From Lysobacterales bacterium (lineage in GTDB: Bacteria > Pseudomonadota > Gammaproteobacteria > Xanthomonadales > SZUA-38), in the NCBI GenBank assembly GCA_030065125.1, contig JASJDM010000020.1:1-64000 (forward strand): a stretch of 64,000 nt of DNA, written 5' to 3'. Numbering within the stretch: the first letter of the stretch is position 1; each line of letters starts with the position of its first letter. Shown here in pieces: positions 63,001 to 64,000 of the stretch. The notes under the pieces are model-generated. The model saw only the letters and a program-made list of their open reading frames with translations, was not told where the DNA came from and made no database searches. Made by a program: the position numbers and the translations under genes.

Positions 63001-63915
63001 CTGGGCGGGGTTGTGGGCCAACTCCAGGGTTTCCAGGGCCTCAAAAAAATGGTGGCAGAGCGCGGCCGGCCCCAGCGGGTTGTTGCGGTTGTTGATCTGT
63101 TTGCCCGTGACCTCCGACAGGCGGGCGTCCAGGGCGTGCAGTTGCTCGTTATTGCGGTTTTCTGCGCTGGCAATAATTTCCGACACCGACAGCCAGGTTT
63201 CGAATTCCTGGTCGTCGACCAGTGACAGCTCTTCGCCTTCCTGGGTGTCGGCGCCGATGTTGGATATGGGTCGCAGCGTTTCAAAGGTGTTCAGGTGCTG
63301 GTCCAGCCGGTTGACGAAACCGGAAACGATATGGTCGCCGTTCTTGCGCAGCAGGCTCATGGCCTCGAAGTAGGGGGTCTGGCCCAGGTCGCCACTGGCA
63401 TCACCAGCTGCAGTCAGCAGCGCATCCTTGCAGGCTTCGAAGGTGTCTTTGGTGTGCCGCTCCAGATATCGATGAGCCAGCGAGGCCAGTTGCCGGACCA
63501 CGTGGCCACGCTTTTCCTTGCCGGGCTGGGGCGCCTCGGGGTCGCTGCTGAATCCCTGGCGTTCCGCCACGGCGGACAGCCTGTCAGCGACAGTCTGGTT
63601 CAGTTGCAGGAAAGCCAGGCCGAAGCCCATTTCCCCGACCCGGGCTACCCGGGCGACAATTTCGTCATGCTGTCCGCCATCTTCATAGCTGATCCGGACC
63701 GTGACCTGTTCGCCGCGTCCGACCCGACGGCCGGATGGGTGCTCGGCAATGGGGGACTCGTCCATGAGAGAAGCGAACAGTCCACCGGGGCAATAGTTCT
63801 CGATAACCACCTGCAGAGAGCCAGCGGCGGGCGACTCCAGTACGGCCGCATGGCGCACTGAAAGACGGGCATGACGGCGTCTTTCTTTTGACGATGTTTC
63901 GTTGGTCGGTGGCAT
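60019..63915 (-). CDS. DUF1631-GGDEF-EAL protein with N-terminal PilZ-like segment
   Basis: 1298 residues. The start has a PilZ-like RRRHARLSVRHAAVL and ENYCPGGLFASLMDE. A large helical DUF1631 domain runs to about 850, with an Ala/Pro/Gly-rich linker near 350-440. The GGDEF part reads LARLGGDTFAVLLARCEPAP, so the signature is GGDTF and cyclase activity is doubtful. The EAL part reads HFEILSRMRTEDGELVQPNQ (EIL for EAL) with INLSGKTFG, CFEITETAAI, LDDFGTGLSSFSYLKHLPVD, KIDGSFI and VAEFVES intact. It likely degrades or binds cyclic-di-GMP. Members with DUF1631 are linked to motility and biofilm control. The stop lies 7 bp before threonine synthase. Confidence 0.92.
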   Translation of the reverse strand: MPPTNETSSKERRRHARLSVRHAAVLESPAAGSLQVVIENYCPGGLFASLMDESPIAEHPSGRRVGRGEQVTVRISYEDGGQHDEIVARVARVGEMGFGLAFLQLNQTVADRLSAVAERQGFSSDPEAPQPGKEKRGHVVRQLASLAHRYLERHTKDTFEACKDALLTAAGDASGDLGQTPYFEAMSLLRKNGDHIVSGFVNRLDQHLNTFETLRPISNIGADTQEGEELSLVDDQEFETWLSVSEIIASAENRNNEQLHALDARLSEVTGKQINNRNNPLGPAALCHHFFEALETLELAHNPAQVLWRTFGKVFGGNLKSLYQDANKLLVEAGILPNLVFTPLRPRRAPGPRPPAAQAPLPDAAAPSEGDAPAGYAEDAGYAQQPGYAGDYLSTPPATAANTAKIIDLQQLLRRRGQGQPGAAPAGGPPAGGAPAAGPAPAAFGMEELHQALRDLQAAKQRDRQQNLSQRLGAALRKRFGQDDDRVVLGNPAEAVDLTEQMMDTIGNDSVVGPRAKGWIQQLEVQLLRMLMQEQDVINDPQHPARQVLNHLGQAVVSRAKEMTSREEKLINQIDHIVNDLSGLTDPDREAFEDAAKQLEKLLKRQHRLRATQLKRVLEAAEGQQRLEQAREKVQTALNQRFAGRQVPKPVVDLLKLGYRNLLDVEAVRTGVEGPDWDKAFSLVSSLDEKLADDYQPQDTDPQTSAELLENISDRLSHVQADAAEQKDLLADLKKVLPGISEERAEAERVEFKADAPRETVPEPDDSDPDTAHWLGMAKMMDKGSWMLFPGADSQPQPIKLAWISDERDRYVFVNRNGQKELEISPAELADHFRDKKAEMIDQPDQPLMDRTYHGMVQHMHDQMAHQATHDLLTEALNRKEFERQIRLKLGESKLMHTQHIALQVEIDQFKVVNTTAGHDAGDRLLQDLSRAMRKQLSDDASLARLGGDTFAVLLARCEPAPGHEAAEKLRRAINEHRTRWKRRKLKATASIGLVAIDRSSESVSQILNQMESACSAAKDAGRDRIKSYQIDDQELSQRDLAMRWVTELESALDNDRIELFAQRILPLSSDSGGREHFEILSRMRTEDGELVQPNQFIPAAEAYGRIHYLDEWVFRSAFAMLNRSPRKDKIARLSINLSGKTFGRPRFLTFIQQLFEDTGVEPSKICFEITETAAISNLSRCTDFLRELRYLGCRFSLDDFGTGLSSFSYLKHLPVDYLKIDGSFIKDLVNSTADYGLVKTINEIGHFLGKETVAEFVESEEILEHLREIGLDFAQGYGIEKPRPLEDVLGLMPDSIN

Positions 63916-64000
63916 CCAGCCGCAACTTGTGTTTTGGGCGCTTTTTTGTTGTCGATCTCTCCAGGCGGAATTCTATACTAGTGGGTGCGTGGCACAAACC

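Overview
The window reads as a chromosomal segment of a GC-rich gammaproteobacterium. Pointers are the queA-tgt-yajC-secD-secF block, SuhB, TrmJ and SerA, a tmRNA with the tag ANDDNYALAA, and many large secreted Ig/DUF11-type proteins. Placement near Xanthomonadales/Wenzhouxiangellaceae is an impression, not a demonstrated assignment. No tRNA, rRNA, CRISPR array, integrase or transposase gene was seen.

Layout. (1) 1-0.87 kb: 5' part of a CSLREA-type secreted beta-helix protein. (2) 1.0-7.56 kb: an AT-richer block (membrane protein, TonB-dependent receptor, Ser/Thr kinase with a PD40 propeller). It abuts the 3' end of ssrA (tmRNA, 7564-7926, minus). A 20-bp near-perfect copy of the ssrA 3' end lies at 1014-1033, so the block looks like a 6.55-kb island integrated at ssrA that has lost its integrase. 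(3) 8-22.4 kb: surface/secreted giants (three-repeat DUF11 protein; two tandem paralogues with a beta-propeller inserted in an Ig-like fold) around an ECF sigma factor and a Ser/Thr kinase-TPR protein. All three giants share a short C-terminal tail ending in aromatic-Glu (FE). (4) 22.7-24.2 kb: PAS hybrid histidine kinase. (5) 24.3-29.7 kb: an AT-richer minus-strand cassette: EAL protein, DUF6502-type protein, a 41-aa ORF built of octapeptides xIE[QR][AST]GTG, a 280-aa protein with the same octapeptides before its signal peptide plus VVNDGT repeats, a twin-hairpin terminator region, a second DUF6502-type protein, and a serine hydrolase. Its upstream region holds four dyads GATAAC-N2-GTTATC at an exact 21-bp pitch. 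This is the best candidate for an undescribed system.

(6) 29.8-33.8 kb: RecD without neighbouring recBC, a DesK/DesR-type two-component pair and a SnoaL-like protein. (7) 33.9-45.5 kb: housekeeping genes for queuosine (queA, tgt), protein export (yajC, secD, secF), suhB, trmJ, an alkyltransferase-like repair protein, a hydrolase and serA. (8) 45.6-49.3 kb: a D-2-hydroxyglutarate dehydrogenase-like flavoprotein divergent from serA, a rhomboid protease and a DUF222-HNH gene with perfect palindromes. (9) 49.4-54.4 kb: a minus-strand run with ECF sigma, anti-sigma-like and PDZ proteins, then TerB-like, HerA-like ATPase and DUF937 proteins. (10) 54.6-63.9 kb: lipoprotein M48 protease with TPRs, a REPIN-like inverted pair, MltD-like transglycosylase, DUF2461 protein, threonine synthase and a 1298-residue DUF1631-GGDEF-EAL protein.

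How the parts may work together: serA with the D-2-hydroxyglutarate dehydrogenase forms a known metabolic couple. The two ECF modules and three kinase/two-component modules point to heavy envelope-stress and surface regulation. The EAL/DUF6502 cassette appears self-regulated through its operator array. Start codons were moved downstream of the longest ORF where a ribosome binding site, signal peptide or overlap argued for it.
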